From: Cyclobacterium sp. SYSU L10401 | GTDB lineage: Bacteria > Bacteroidota > Bacteroidia > Cytophagales > Cyclobacteriaceae | Direction: 5' to 3' | Length of the DNA: 63,442 bases | Assembly: GCF_010993705.1 (NCBI RefSeq) | Contig: NZ_WOFO01000017.1 | Location: 1 to 63,442 of the forward strand | Part shown: one piece after another, positions 32,904-42,758 of the stretch | How positions within the stretch are numbered: the first letter of the stretch is position 1 | Layout: each line of letters opens with the position of its first letter | The notes under the pieces: model-generated | Database searches by the model: none | The model's input: only the letters and a program-made list of their open reading frames with translations | Told to the model about the DNA's origin: nothing | Position numbers and translations under genes: made by a program

Positions 32904-32957
32904 AATTAATAAAAAATTTTATTAATTAGCTATTACTTACATTAAAAAATTTATGTA
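32904..32957. promoter_or_regulatory. Candidate ROK operator palindromes
   Basis: AATTAATAAAA (32904-32914) and TTTTATTAATT (32917-32927) form a perfect 11-base inverted repeat with a two-base spacer, 19 bases from the repressor ATG. A second weaker palindrome follows (TTACAT...ATGTAA, about 32936-32957). NagC/Mlc-type operators are likewise AT-rich palindromes. It lies between the divergent repressor and glycosylasparaginase genes and so could control both. Confidence 0.6.
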
Positions 32958-33158
32958 ATTTTAGACAGATTTTTTTTGATTTTGTCCGAAAACGATTTTT
33001 TTCTCAAAATACCGGCAGTAAAAGGGAAAAAGGTTTTTTATGGTCTAGCGAATTTTAAGTTATTTATAAAAATATATAAAGCCAAGGTATTTATTGAAAA
33101 TATTTTATCATGTTTGTTATTTATTTTGACCAAATACAACCTTTAACACAAAAAATTT

Positions 33159-34151
33159 ATGGGAGGAAGAAGAAAATTCATCAAGCATTCCCTGCTATCC
33201 ACATTGGCAGGAATTCCTTTGGCAGGAAATGCTGGGTCTTTGCAAACCTTTCGAAAGGAAGAAAAAACAGTAAAAAATTTCACTCCGCAGGTATTGTCCA
33301 CCTGGAACCATGGTATGCCGGCCAATGACAAAGCCTGGGAAGTGCTGAACAGTGGAGGGACCATAGTGGATGCCGTGGAGCAAGGCGTCATGGTGACTGA
33401 AAATGATTTAAGTAACCTTTCTGTAGGGCTTCAGGGATTGCCAGACAGGGAAGGGATCGTGACATTGGATGCTTCGATAATGAAAGGAGATGGCTCTTGC
33501 GGTTCTGTAGCATTTGTAAGGCAGGTAAAGCATCCCATTACATTGGCAAGAAAAGTCATGGAAAAGACACCCCATGTCATGCTTGCCGGGGAAGGAGCAA
33601 GGCTGTTTGCCATTTCTGAAGGAATGCCCATAGAGCAAGAGGAGCTTAGTCCCAAGGCCCGGGAGGCCTACATGCGATGGAAGGAAAATGCCAAGTACCA
33701 GCCTGTCATCAATATAGAAAATCACGATACCATTGGCATGGTGGGTATGGATGAAAATGGTGCAATGGCTGGCTCTTGTACTACCAGTGGACTTGCCTAT
33801 AAAATGCATGGAAGGGTAGGGGATAGTCCCATCATTGGAGCAGGCTTGTTTGTGGATGAAGAAGTGGGGGCAGCTACCGCTACGGGCCTGGGAGAGGAAG
33901 TTATCAGGATTTGTGGCGCCTTCCTGATAGTGGAGTTGATGCGTCAGGGCCGGACACCTCAGGAAGCCTGTGAAGAAGCAGTGAAAAGGGCGGTGTCCAA
34001 AAGTAAAGACATAGACAATACCCAAATCGGATTTTTGGCCTTAAACAAAGAAGGTGAATTTGGGGCTTTTGCCATACGGCCGGGGTTCAATTTTGCCCGG
34101 CATCACGGACAGGGCAAATCGTTGACGGATGCCAGAAGCTGGTATAAATAG
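33159..34151 (+). CDS. Glycosylasparaginase (N-terminal nucleophile hydrolase)
   Basis: A 330-residue enzyme that cleaves the bond between GlcNAc and asparagine in glycoproteins. It has a Tat-like signal (GRRKFIKHSLLSTLAGIPLAG). HDTIGMVGMDENG contains the autocleavage site: the chain cuts before Thr, which becomes the nucleophile, giving alpha and beta subunits. GRVGDSPIIGAGLF and the GLGEEVIRICGAF block match the family. Freed sugars would feed the amino-sugar genes encoded divergently. It overlaps nothing, and cutC follows six bases after its stop. Confidence 0.93.
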   Translation: MGGRRKFIKHSLLSTLAGIPLAGNAGSLQTFRKEEKTVKNFTPQVLSTWNHGMPANDKAWEVLNSGGTIVDAVEQGVMVTENDLSNLSVGLQGLPDREGIVTLDASIMKGDGSCGSVAFVRQVKHPITLARKVMEKTPHVMLAGEGARLFAISEGMPIEQEELSPKAREAYMRWKENAKYQPVINIENHDTIGMVGMDENGAMAGSCTTSGLAYKMHGRVGDSPIIGAGLFVDEEVGAATATGLGEEVIRICGAFLIVELMRQGRTPQEACEEAVKRAVSKSKDIDNTQIGFLALNKEGEFGAFAIRPGFNFARHHGQGKSLTDARSWYK

Positions 34152-34157
34152 GAGGCC

Positions 34158-34913
34158 ATGTCTAAAGGAAACATTGTTTTTGAAGCCCCTGTATATACCA
34201 TAGAAGCTGCCCTCCTTGCCGTGGAACATGGAGCAGACCGAGTCGAATTGTGTGCGGATTTCGGTGAAGGGGGGACTACACCCAGTCCCGGATTGCTAAA
34301 AGAAATAAAGAAACATGTCCCTGTTCCTGTGTTTGTAATGATCAGGTGCAGAGGTGGAGATTTCCTCTACTCCGAAAGGGAATTGCAGGCCATGCAAACC
34401 GATATGGGGATATTGTTGGAAAACGGAGCTGATGGCTTTGTATTTGGAGCGTTGACCTCATCCGGGGAAGTAGATGAAAGCGCCTGCAACAAACTGATTC
34501 AGGGGGCTAAGGGAAAACCCTGCACTTTTCACCGTGCTTTTGACCTGATTCTGGATAAAAAATCAGCATTGGAAAAGATTGTTTCCCTTGGTTTTGAAAG
34601 GATCCTTACTTCAGGAGGGGCACCAAATGTAGCCGCAGGAAGCGAAATCATAGCGAAATTATTTTTGTGGGCATGCGACAGGATCATCATTATCCCTGGA
34701 GGCGGGCTAAATGCAGCAGATTTGCGAGATCTGCACCAATCCTGGCCCTTAAAAGAAGTTCACAGTTCCTGTAAGGCTTTTAGGAAATCAGCCATGAACC
34801 TGCCCCCCACAGGTTTAAAGCTATCTTTGATAGAAGAGATGGAAGGCAAGGTGCTGACGGTTGATCCACAACTTATCCGCTCCTTCAGGGCAGCTTTGGA
34901 TGACTTGGATTGA
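34158..34913 (+). CDS. cutC: CutC family protein
   Basis: A 251-residue TIM-barrel protein of the CutC family, first linked to copper homeostasis. Family blocks include ADRVELCADFGEGGTTPSPG (about 24-43), VFVMIRCRGGDFLYSE and HRAFDLILD. The copper role is based on old genetic data and is not well supported for all members. Its close position six bases after the glycosylasparaginase suggests a catabolic context instead. Family call is firm; role is open. Confidence 0.92.
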   Translation: MSKGNIVFEAPVYTIEAALLAVEHGADRVELCADFGEGGTTPSPGLLKEIKKHVPVPVFVMIRCRGGDFLYSERELQAMQTDMGILLENGADGFVFGALTSSGEVDESACNKLIQGAKGKPCTFHRAFDLILDKKSALEKIVSLGFERILTSGGAPNVAAGSEIIAKLFLWACDRIIIIPGGGLNAADLRDLHQSWPLKEVHSSCKAFRKSAMNLPPTGLKLSLIEEMEGKVLTVDPQLIRSFRAALDDLD

Positions 34914-35187
34914 CATTGCTTGCCTTTTTGGCAGAGTACCTCACAGGAGGTAAAAGAATGTCGGGTGAAAAAAAATTACCTTTAACATTGCCAATCAGGG
35001 TAAGTAAGGGGATTGTATCCTATTCTGGTCCACATGGCCTCGTTCGCCCATTTGCTGTTCTTTAGATGGGGTTTTTATACAGCATCCAAAGCCAATTTAA
35101 TTTTTTCTACTAGCCTTCATTAGTAGATTATGTTTGCATTTATCTGTCTGTTTTGCTATATTATCTGTTCAATAAACCCTATAACAT

Positions 35188-35655
35188 ATGGTAAAGAGTT
35201 TTCAGGGGGTACGGGAGGCCCCTATCAAAAAAAGCAATCAGCCCCTGTTGGTGAGGGATCACATGAGCACCAACCTGATAACATTTCATCCCAAAGATAC
35301 TATCGATCATGTAATCTCGGTGCTGACAAGAAAGCATATTTCAGGAGCCCCGGTCGTTGATGACAATGGTGCACTGGTGGGTATGATTTCTGAAGGAGAC
35401 TGTCTGAAAGAGATCATCAAGGGGCAATATACCAATACACCCAAATTTCCAGGTACAGTGGAAGACCAAATGACCAAAGAGGTCATCACCATGCCGCCGG
35501 ATATTTCCATTTTTGATGCTGCAGATCAGTTCCTGACCCTTAGGATACGAAGGTTCCCTGTTGTAAAAAATGGAGAATTACTGGGACAGATCAGTGTGAG
35601 TGATATTATCCGGGCCATGCCCAAACTCAAGGCATCCACCTGGGAAAAGCATTAG
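35188..35655 (+). CDS. Two-CBS-domain protein
   Basis: A 155-residue soluble protein made of two CBS domains (about 23-80 and 87-145), each with the typical VRDHMSTNLITF... and VEDQMTKEVITM... starts and the GAPVVDDNGALVGMISEGD and RRFPVVKNGELLGQIS repeats. CBS pairs bind adenine nucleotides and act as energy sensors. There is no attached enzyme or channel domain. The partner protein is unknown. Confidence 0.93.
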   Translation: MVKSFQGVREAPIKKSNQPLLVRDHMSTNLITFHPKDTIDHVISVLTRKHISGAPVVDDNGALVGMISEGDCLKEIIKGQYTNTPKFPGTVEDQMTKEVITMPPDISIFDAADQFLTLRIRRFPVVKNGELLGQISVSDIIRAMPKLKASTWEKH

Positions 35656-35678
35656 CACATCACACGGGTGAAGTTCTT

Positions 35679-36455
35679 TTAGATGTATCCAAGGGTTTTA
35701 TAAGCCAGTATGCCTACCCATTCCTTGACCAGTTTATGCCAAACCAAAATGGCATTTATGCTGGGTTGAAAAATGGTTTTAATGTTAAATTTGGGAGTAG
35801 CGGCATAGTAGTCTACCGGAAAGGTATCCGGATTCAGGCCTGTTTTTACAAAGCAGGCCTTTGCTCTTTTCATGTGAAAAGCCGAAGTAATCAATAAGAA
35901 AGAGGAGTTTTGCTGGTCCAGGATACCTTTTTCCTTCAACAGTTGTTGGGTATAGACGGCATTTTCTCTGGTGTTTTTGGCTGCTGTTTCCAGTATCAGG
36001 TCAGCTCTTTTTACCCCTGCCCAAACCATGAAATCTCCCAGGGATGCTGCCTCGGAAATCTCATCTGAGGGATCAAAGCCCAAACCTCCTGTGATGAGGA
36101 TTTTTTTAATTTTACCCATTTTGTACAGTTGCACGGCATGGGTAACCCGGTCTGCACCTTTATTGAAATAGGTCCGGTCCTTCGGGGTTTTATCAATATT
36201 AGTAACCCCTGTCAATATGATCCCTACTTCATAATCCGGCAGGCTATGGAAATCCTTTGGTGGCGGCTCCCAATCATACATCAGCCAATTGGAAAGATAG
36301 CTGTTGGAGAAAAATACGGTTAGCAGAAAACCCGTCAGCACCAGCTTTTTACCCCAGGAGCGGTGGATGGCAAATGTCCCTACACCTATCAGGAAGAGGC
36401 AAATGGTAAATGGCATGACGAGAAAGCTAAATAATTGCGAGATATAAAAAAACAT
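35679..36455 (-). CDS. YdcF/DUF218 membrane protein
   Basis: A 258-residue protein of the YdcF (DUF218) family. Two N-terminal transmembrane helices (about 10-30 and 37-55) anchor a Rossmann-like domain with VGIILTGVTN, ILITGGLGFDPSDEISEAA and LETAAKNTRENAVYTQQLL. Relatives include SanA, which affects vancomycin permeability, and ElyC, which affects envelope synthesis. It probably acts on the outer face of the inner membrane. It converges with the CBS gene. Confidence 0.9.
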   Translation of the reverse strand: MFFYISQLFSFLVMPFTICLFLIGVGTFAIHRSWGKKLVLTGFLLTVFFSNSYLSNWLMYDWEPPPKDFHSLPDYEVGIILTGVTNIDKTPKDRTYFNKGADRVTHAVQLYKMGKIKKILITGGLGFDPSDEISEAASLGDFMVWAGVKRADLILETAAKNTRENAVYTQQLLKEKGILDQQNSSFLLITSAFHMKRAKACFVKTGLNPDTFPVDYYAATPKFNIKTIFQPSINAILVWHKLVKEWVGILAYKTLGYI

Positions 36456-36617
36456 GTCTTTCCTTTTTGGCTGGTTTTACTATTGGATGAAACCACTTCC
36501 GACAAAATTATCTAATAATTCTCTTTGTACGCAATATTTATTTTTAACTTCACATCATTCCTTTGACTTGACATCGTAGCTGTTATCCTACTGTTTTAAA
36601 ATTCCGGTTTTTCGTTG

Positions 36618-39600
36618 ATGCAAATGACTCCCTTTCAAATTTATAAATCTTCTGCTGGTTCAGGAAAAACCTACACCCTGACTACTGCCTATCTGAAATT
36701 GGCCCTGGAGCAACCTACTGCATTCAGGCAAGTGCTGGCCGTTACCTTTACCAATAAGGCAACGCAGGAGATGAAGGAGCGGATAATAAAAGAACTGAAA
36801 AGAATCAAACACAGGGTAGATCCTCAGCAGCAGATGGACCAGGATCTCCTGGAAAAATGGCACCTGGACCCACCTGAATTAGCACAAAGGGCTTCCGGGG
36901 TTTTGACGGCCATTCTGCATGATTATTCGGCCTTTTCAGTAAGCACCATTGATAGTTTTTTTCAGCGCGTAATCCGTGCTTTTGCGAGAGAAATAGACCT
37001 GCAGGCCAAATTTGATGTAGAGATGGACCTGGAGGCTGTCATGTCCAGGTTGGTAGATCGCCTGATGCTGCGGGTAGTGGATGATCCGGAACTGCACCGT
37101 TGGATGGTAGATTTTTCCATAGCCAGAATCACGGACGGGGGATCCTGGGATATCAGAAAGCCCATTCATGATTTGGGAAAAAAAATGTTTCAGGAAGATT
37201 TTAAAAACGTCCAGCATGAAGTCAAAGCCTTTCTGGAAGAACCTGATATGCTGCATCAGTTCAGGCAGCAATTGTATTTAAAAAAGAAATTGATTTTCGA
37301 GCAGGCACATGCCATGAAGGATCTGGCTACGCAGATCAGGCAGCAACATGGCCTGAATTGGGAGGATTTTACGGGGGGACAAAAAACCTTTGCCCGCTGC
37401 TTTGATCAGTTAGGGGCCCCTTTGAAGCCTATACCGGAACTTTCGGATGCCCAAAAAAAGAAGATAGGTGATCCGGACGGATGGGCCACCAAAACAAGTA
37501 AAAATAAAGCTGCCATTCATGCAGCCTATCATGACGGACTGGGAGACCTGCTGGCCAAAATGGAATCTCAGGAAAAGGAATGGATTACCCTGGAGGTCAT
37601 TTCCAAAAACTTGTACGTATTTGGATTGTTTGGATACCTGCTACAGGAATTGGCAGAGCTGAAGGATGAGGAAAATTTATTGTTGATTTCAGAAACCAAT
37701 GATTTTCTCCGCTCCATCACCGCTGACAATGAAGCTCCCTTCATTTATGAAAAGGTGGGCAATCAATTTCAGCACTTTTTACTGGATGAATTTCAGGATA
37801 CCTCAGGCTTTCAATGGGCAAGTTTCAGGCCTCTGCTCATCAACTCCCTGTCAATGGGTAAGAAGAACCTGATTGTTGGAGATGTAAAGCAATCCATCTA
37901 CCGATGGCGTGGGGGAGAAATGAGGCTGCTTATGGAAAAGGTAGAGCAGGAAATAGGGCATTTCGGGGTGTCAATAAAACAATTGGCTACCAATTACCGC
38001 AGCTTGCCCCAGGTGGTTTATTTTAATAATACCTTATTCAGGCAACTTTCCAGACTTTTGGCTGATTCCTTGTCCGCAAAACTGGGTTCCGATCATGGGG
38101 AAACCATCCGGAAGGCCTATGCCGAGGTGCACCAGCATGTGGCGCCACGACAAGCCGAAAAGGGAATCTCCGGAAAGGTGAAATTGGAATTTATTGCACC
38201 CGAGGCAGATCAGTCCTACAATGATAAGGTTTTGGGCGCCTTGCCCGGTCAGGTGGAGCAATTAATGGCCCTTGGATACAGGTTGAGGGATATTGCCATT
38301 CTGGTCAGAAAAAACGGCCAGGCAGCAGAAATTGCAGATGCCTTTATGTTGCATGGACATAAAGAACCAAACCAACGCTACGAAGTGCTGTCTGACGAAG
38401 CCTTGTTTTTACATAAATCTTCTGTAGTGAAATGCCTCCTGGCGGCCTTAAAGGCCATAGATGATCCGGAGGATAGATTGTCCGAAAGGAGTATCTGGAT
38501 CCATTGGGCCAGAATCGGGGGAATTGAATTGGGTTCTGAACTTTTCGAGGAAGGGTCCATGCCTGAAAACCTGAAGCCGCTTCGGGAAAACTTTATCCTC
38601 AAAATGCCATTATTCAGGCGATTGCCTTTAATGGATTTGTTGGAGGCAGTGGTTGATTTGTTAGGTTTCAATGAGGAATTGCAGGAAAAAGCTTACCTGT
38701 CCGGACTGAAAGAAGCTTTTTATGATTTTGCAGAAAAAAACAGAGCTGACCTGGGGAATTTTCTCGAGTGGTGGGAGCAGCAAGGGCATAAAAGGACCAT
38801 AAAACTCCCGGAAGCTCACGACGCCATCAGGATTTTAACCATTCATAAGTCCAAGGGGCTACAATTTAAAGTGGTCTTATTGCCCTTTTTGGATTGGAAG
38901 CTTTTTGATACCGCCAAGGATAATATCGTTTGGGCACGCTATAACTGGGATAAAAATCACTCTCAGGTCACCATACCCTTAACCTTGAGGAATAATTTAC
39001 TAAAATCCGATTTTGCCTCTATATTTCTGGAAGAAAGTCTGCTTCATCACCTGGATAATCTGAACATGCTATATGTGGCATTTACCAGAGCTGAGGAGGT
39101 CATCTGGGGAATGACTCCCCTAAAGCTTAAAGAGGGAAAGGGTACAGCAAATTTAAGCACAGTGGCGGATTTGTTGATTCAGGCCATGAGTCTTCCATCA
39201 GTAGCAGGCATGGAGTTGGATCTTCCCAGCCATTTTGACCAGGAAAAGCAGCTGTTTGAAACCGGGGAATGGCACTCCTTACCCCCGATAAAAGAGCCAA
39301 AGAAGGATATTCAACCTTTGCTCTGGCAATACAGGCCCTGGGAACAAAGCCTACAGGTAAAAAATGTTTTTGGCAGTTTTGAGGATGCCGGATTATTCAG
39401 AAAAAGGGACTTTGGTTTGCTGGTTCATGCCCTGATAGAAAGATCAAAGGATGTTAAGGATTTTATGTTGGAACTGGATACGCTTTATTTTGAAGGGGGA
39501 ATTGATGCAAAGGAAAAGAAGGCGCTTGAAAGTCAATTTATAGAACTCTGCAAGCTGGAAAAGTTTAGTGGCTGGTTTGATGGCAGACACAGGGTTTTGA

Positions 39601-39827
39601 CAGAACAAGGCATTTTGTTGCCGGGTGGAGAAAGCAAAAGACCAGACAGGTTGGTTTTTAAAGGGAAGAGAGTGGAAGTAGTCGATTTCAAGACGGGTAA
39701 GGAAAGCAAATTACATAGTCAACAGATCATTGGATATGTGGACCTGGTCAGACAAATGGAAAAAGAAGCGGAAGTGGAAGGCTATCTCTGCTACCTTGAG
39801 TTGGGCTCAATAATTAAAGTGAATTAA
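36618..39827 (+). CDS. AddA-like helicase-nuclease
   Basis: A UvrD-type helicase of about 1069 residues with a C-terminal nuclease, resembling AddA of RecBCD/AddAB systems that process double-strand breaks. SSAGSGKTYTLTTAYLKLAL is the ATP loop (about 12-31). VTFTNKATQEMKERI, LDEFQDTSGFQW (about 389-400), VGDVKQSIYRWRGGE and LTIHKSKGLQFKVV are helicase motifs. VEVVDFKTGKES near 1020 is the RecB-type nuclease. Its stop abuts the start of an AddB-like gene. The start is the ATG at 36618 (or 36624). Confidence 0.93.
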   Translation: MQMTPFQIYKSSAGSGKTYTLTTAYLKLALEQPTAFRQVLAVTFTNKATQEMKERIIKELKRIKHRVDPQQQMDQDLLEKWHLDPPELAQRASGVLTAILHDYSAFSVSTIDSFFQRVIRAFAREIDLQAKFDVEMDLEAVMSRLVDRLMLRVVDDPELHRWMVDFSIARITDGGSWDIRKPIHDLGKKMFQEDFKNVQHEVKAFLEEPDMLHQFRQQLYLKKKLIFEQAHAMKDLATQIRQQHGLNWEDFTGGQKTFARCFDQLGAPLKPIPELSDAQKKKIGDPDGWATKTSKNKAAIHAAYHDGLGDLLAKMESQEKEWITLEVISKNLYVFGLFGYLLQELAELKDEENLLLISETNDFLRSITADNEAPFIYEKVGNQFQHFLLDEFQDTSGFQWASFRPLLINSLSMGKKNLIVGDVKQSIYRWRGGEMRLLMEKVEQEIGHFGVSIKQLATNYRSLPQVVYFNNTLFRQLSRLLADSLSAKLGSDHGETIRKAYAEVHQHVAPRQAEKGISGKVKLEFIAPEADQSYNDKVLGALPGQVEQLMALGYRLRDIAILVRKNGQAAEIADAFMLHGHKEPNQRYEVLSDEALFLHKSSVVKCLLAALKAIDDPEDRLSERSIWIHWARIGGIELGSELFEEGSMPENLKPLRENFILKMPLFRRLPLMDLLEAVVDLLGFNEELQEKAYLSGLKEAFYDFAEKNRADLGNFLEWWEQQGHKRTIKLPEAHDAIRILTIHKSKGLQFKVVLLPFLDWKLFDTAKDNIVWARYNWDKNHSQVTIPLTLRNNLLKSDFASIFLEESLLHHLDNLNMLYVAFTRAEEVIWGMTPLKLKEGKGTANLSTVADLLIQAMSLPSVAGMELDLPSHFDQEKQLFETGEWHSLPPIKEPKKDIQPLLWQYRPWEQSLQVKNVFGSFEDAGLFRKRDFGLLVHALIERSKDVKDFMLELDTLYFEGGIDAKEKKALESQFIELCKLEKFSGWFDGRHRVLTEQGILLPGGESKRPDRLVFKGKRVEVVDFKTGKESKLHSQQIIGYVDLVRQMEKEAEVEGYLCYLELGSIIKVN

Positions 39828-42704
39828 ATGAATGGTTTTTTAAAACAGACAGCGCGTACGCTTTTGCAGCGCGAGGGAGGCTTAAAGGGAGTAAAAGTCA
39901 TTTTGCCGAATCGTCGGGCAGGCTTGTTTTTTAAAAAATACCTGGGGCAATTGATCGCAAAACCCATTTGGATGCCGCAGGTAGTTACGATTGAGGACCT
40001 TTTTTATGAAATTGCCCGGAAAAGACCGGCCGATAAACTGCGGCTGATTTACGAAATGTATCAGGTCTATTCCTCCCTGTCTCAGGTGGAAGAAAGTTTT
40101 GACCGCTTTTATTTTTGGGGAGAAATGATACTGAAGGATTTCAATGACCTGGATCAGTTTCTGGTCAATCCTGAAAAATTATTCACCAATCTCAAGGAGC
40201 AAAAGGTTCTGGAAAGTGACTGGAGCTTTCTGAATCCGGAGCAGGTGGCCCTGATCAAGGCTTTTTGGGCTTCATTTGAAGAAAGGGACCAATACCATCA
40301 GGAAAAATTCCTGAAATTCTGGGATCTGCTCTTTCCGCTATACCTGCAATTCAATGCCAGGCTGGAGAGCAGGGGACTGGCCTATGGAGGAGGCATCTAC
40401 AGAGAGGTGACACAAGGCTTGTCAGACATGGATGCACCTGGAGCCCATCATGTATTTGTCGGTTTTAATGCTTTTACAACCACGGAAGAAAAACTGATCA
40501 AACATTTAATTTCCCAACATGGAGCGGAAATATTCTGGGACATCGACAGCTACTACCTCAGCGACCCGGCCCAGGAGGCAGGACTTTTTTTCAGGGATTA
40601 CCAGAAAGACCCGGTTTTTGGTCCAACCTTTCCTGAAAGTATACCCCGACAAATTGAGGAGAAAAGGGCCCCCGTAAAAACCTATACGGTACCTTTAAAG
40701 ATCAACCAGGCTAATGTAGTAGCCGGCCTTCTGGAACAAGTGGTAGCAGATAAGGAAAACTGGGAAGAAACAGTGGTGATTCTTCCTGAAGAACAGCTGC
40801 TCTTTCCCATATTGAATTTGTTACCAGACAAGGTAAATCGGGTGAATGTTACCATGGGGTATCCCGTAAAACAGACTCCCGTCTATACCTTTCTGGAAGC
40901 AGTGCTGGAATTACAGCGCTACACAAAATCAGAAAATGGGGAGGTTATGTTCTACCACAAACCAGTAAGGGAACTGCTCCATACGGTATATCTTCGGGAA
41001 ATCAATCCGGATTTTGTGGCACAGCTGATAGAGGAATTGACCCGTACCAATACCATATACCTGCCAGCAAAGAAATTGGTCAGAGGAGGGGCGCTTTTTT
41101 CACTGGTTTTTCAAAAATTAACCTCATCAAACCTATTGGAAGTGGTTTTGGATCTGATCCGCAAGCTGGCTGCCGGACTGGATGAGCAAAGCATGGAGCA
41201 AAGCTACCTGTTGCAATGTTTCAAACAAATGAACCGGCTCAAGGATATTTTCGAGCAGGACATCAGAGAGGAAGTCAGTGTAGAATTTTTTATCCGGATT
41301 TTCAGGCAGGTCTTTGGAGAAATAAAATTGCCCTTTCAGGGTGAACCCCTGGAAGGGCTTCAGCTCATGGGCGTTTTGGAATCCAGAAACCTGGATTTCA
41401 AACGAGTGATAGTCTGTAACATGAATGAAGGAAGTTTTCCTCCCTCCAACAGCATGAATTCTATGGTGCCGTTTAACCTCAGGCGTGCTTTCGGAATGCC
41501 TGTTCAGGAGCAAAATGATGCCATTTATGCCTATACATTTTATCGTTTACTCCATCAGGCAGAGGAAGTTCACCTGCTGTATACCACTGCTGGATCCAAT
41601 GGTCAGGTGGGTGAAAAAAGCAGGTACATTCATCAATTGCAGATCGAAATGGCTCATGAGGGCCTTGTAAAAGAGGATGAGGTGATACATGTACCTGTCA
41701 ATTTGACCTCAGCCGGACCCATTACCATTCCCAAGGATGCCAGGATCATGGATTTTTTAAACAGGTACACAGACAGGATTTCCGAAGGTCAGCAACCCAT
41801 TACATTTTCTCCTTCAGCAATTAATATCTGGCTGGACTGCCGGCTGAAGTTTTACCTTACCTATATCGCAGGTCTGGAGGTACCCGAAGAGGTACAGGAA
41901 GAGGTAGACCCCGCCATATTTGGTAACCTGGTTCACCTTTCTTTGGAAAATCTGTATGGAGGGTATTTGCAAACCAAACATAACCGGCGGGTAGAAGCAA
42001 CAGATATTGATAGACTTAAGGATTATATATATCCGGCAGTGGAAAAGGCCATCTTCACCCAGTATTTTTTGGAAAACAAAGAGGGGTACAAATTAACCGG
42101 ACAGCTGACCATTGCCAGGGATGTGCTGCAGAAATATCTACTAGGGGTACTGGAAAAAGATGAAGCAGTGGTGCCATTTGAAATCATATCGCTGGAAGCA
42201 GCCCGGAAATACAAAGCGCAGTTGCCGGTAAAGACATCCGACGGGATATCCATGGTTTCCCTGGGAGGAATTATTGACAGGGTGGATAATATCGGAGATT
42301 CCATCAGGCTTATTGATTACAAATCGGGGGCAGACAAGAAGGAATTCAAAAGTGTGGAGAGTTTGTTTGACAGGAATGACAAATCCAGAAATAAAGCAGC
42401 CATGCAGACCTTTTTTTATGGTCTGCTTTATGAGGCCAATTTCCCTGCCAACCGTTTACCCCTCAAACCCGCCCTGTTTAATCTCAGGGAAATCTTCAAG
42501 GAAGACTTTAATCCTTACCTGCAGGAAGTAATCGGCAGGGGGGAAAGAAAAGAAGTCAATGATTACGGGGCATACAGAGAGGAATATGTGGCAAGGCTTA
42601 AGCTAAGCCTGGAAGAAATATTTGATCCCAACCAGGTTTTTGATCAGACAGAGGACCATCAAAAATGTCAGTTTTGTCCTTTTTCAGCAATATGTTGCAG
42701 ATAG
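39828..42704 (+). CDS. AddB-like PD-(D/E)XK nuclease
   Basis: A 958-residue protein that pairs with the preceding helicase, like AddB. The N-terminal part (GVKVILPNRRAGLFFKKYL) is a degenerate helicase-like domain. The C-terminal nuclease has PSAINIWLDCRLKFYLTYI (Cys near 670), IDYKSGADKK near 828 and a terminal CQFCPFSAIC. Cysteines at these positions hold the iron-sulfur cluster in AddB proteins. It directly follows its partner (0-base gap). Together they should resect broken ends and recognise a Chi-like site. Confidence 0.9.
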   Translation: MNGFLKQTARTLLQREGGLKGVKVILPNRRAGLFFKKYLGQLIAKPIWMPQVVTIEDLFYEIARKRPADKLRLIYEMYQVYSSLSQVEESFDRFYFWGEMILKDFNDLDQFLVNPEKLFTNLKEQKVLESDWSFLNPEQVALIKAFWASFEERDQYHQEKFLKFWDLLFPLYLQFNARLESRGLAYGGGIYREVTQGLSDMDAPGAHHVFVGFNAFTTTEEKLIKHLISQHGAEIFWDIDSYYLSDPAQEAGLFFRDYQKDPVFGPTFPESIPRQIEEKRAPVKTYTVPLKINQANVVAGLLEQVVADKENWEETVVILPEEQLLFPILNLLPDKVNRVNVTMGYPVKQTPVYTFLEAVLELQRYTKSENGEVMFYHKPVRELLHTVYLREINPDFVAQLIEELTRTNTIYLPAKKLVRGGALFSLVFQKLTSSNLLEVVLDLIRKLAAGLDEQSMEQSYLLQCFKQMNRLKDIFEQDIREEVSVEFFIRIFRQVFGEIKLPFQGEPLEGLQLMGVLESRNLDFKRVIVCNMNEGSFPPSNSMNSMVPFNLRRAFGMPVQEQNDAIYAYTFYRLLHQAEEVHLLYTTAGSNGQVGEKSRYIHQLQIEMAHEGLVKEDEVIHVPVNLTSAGPITIPKDARIMDFLNRYTDRISEGQQPITFSPSAINIWLDCRLKFYLTYIAGLEVPEEVQEEVDPAIFGNLVHLSLENLYGGYLQTKHNRRVEATDIDRLKDYIYPAVEKAIFTQYFLENKEGYKLTGQLTIARDVLQKYLLGVLEKDEAVVPFEIISLEAARKYKAQLPVKTSDGISMVSLGGIIDRVDNIGDSIRLIDYKSGADKKEFKSVESLFDRNDKSRNKAAMQTFFYGLLYEANFPANRLPLKPALFNLREIFKEDFNPYLQEVIGRGERKEVNDYGAYREEYVARLKLSLEEIFDPNQVFDQTEDHQKCQFCPFSAICCR

Positions 42705-42758
42705 GTAAAGCTTTAATTTACAGACTTATTTATTATATTTACGCCTTTGATTTTGAAA

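Noticed and set aside
41133-41513. Minus-strand frame inside the AddB-like gene
   Set aside because: It is fully contained in a confident gene on the other strand and has no motif.
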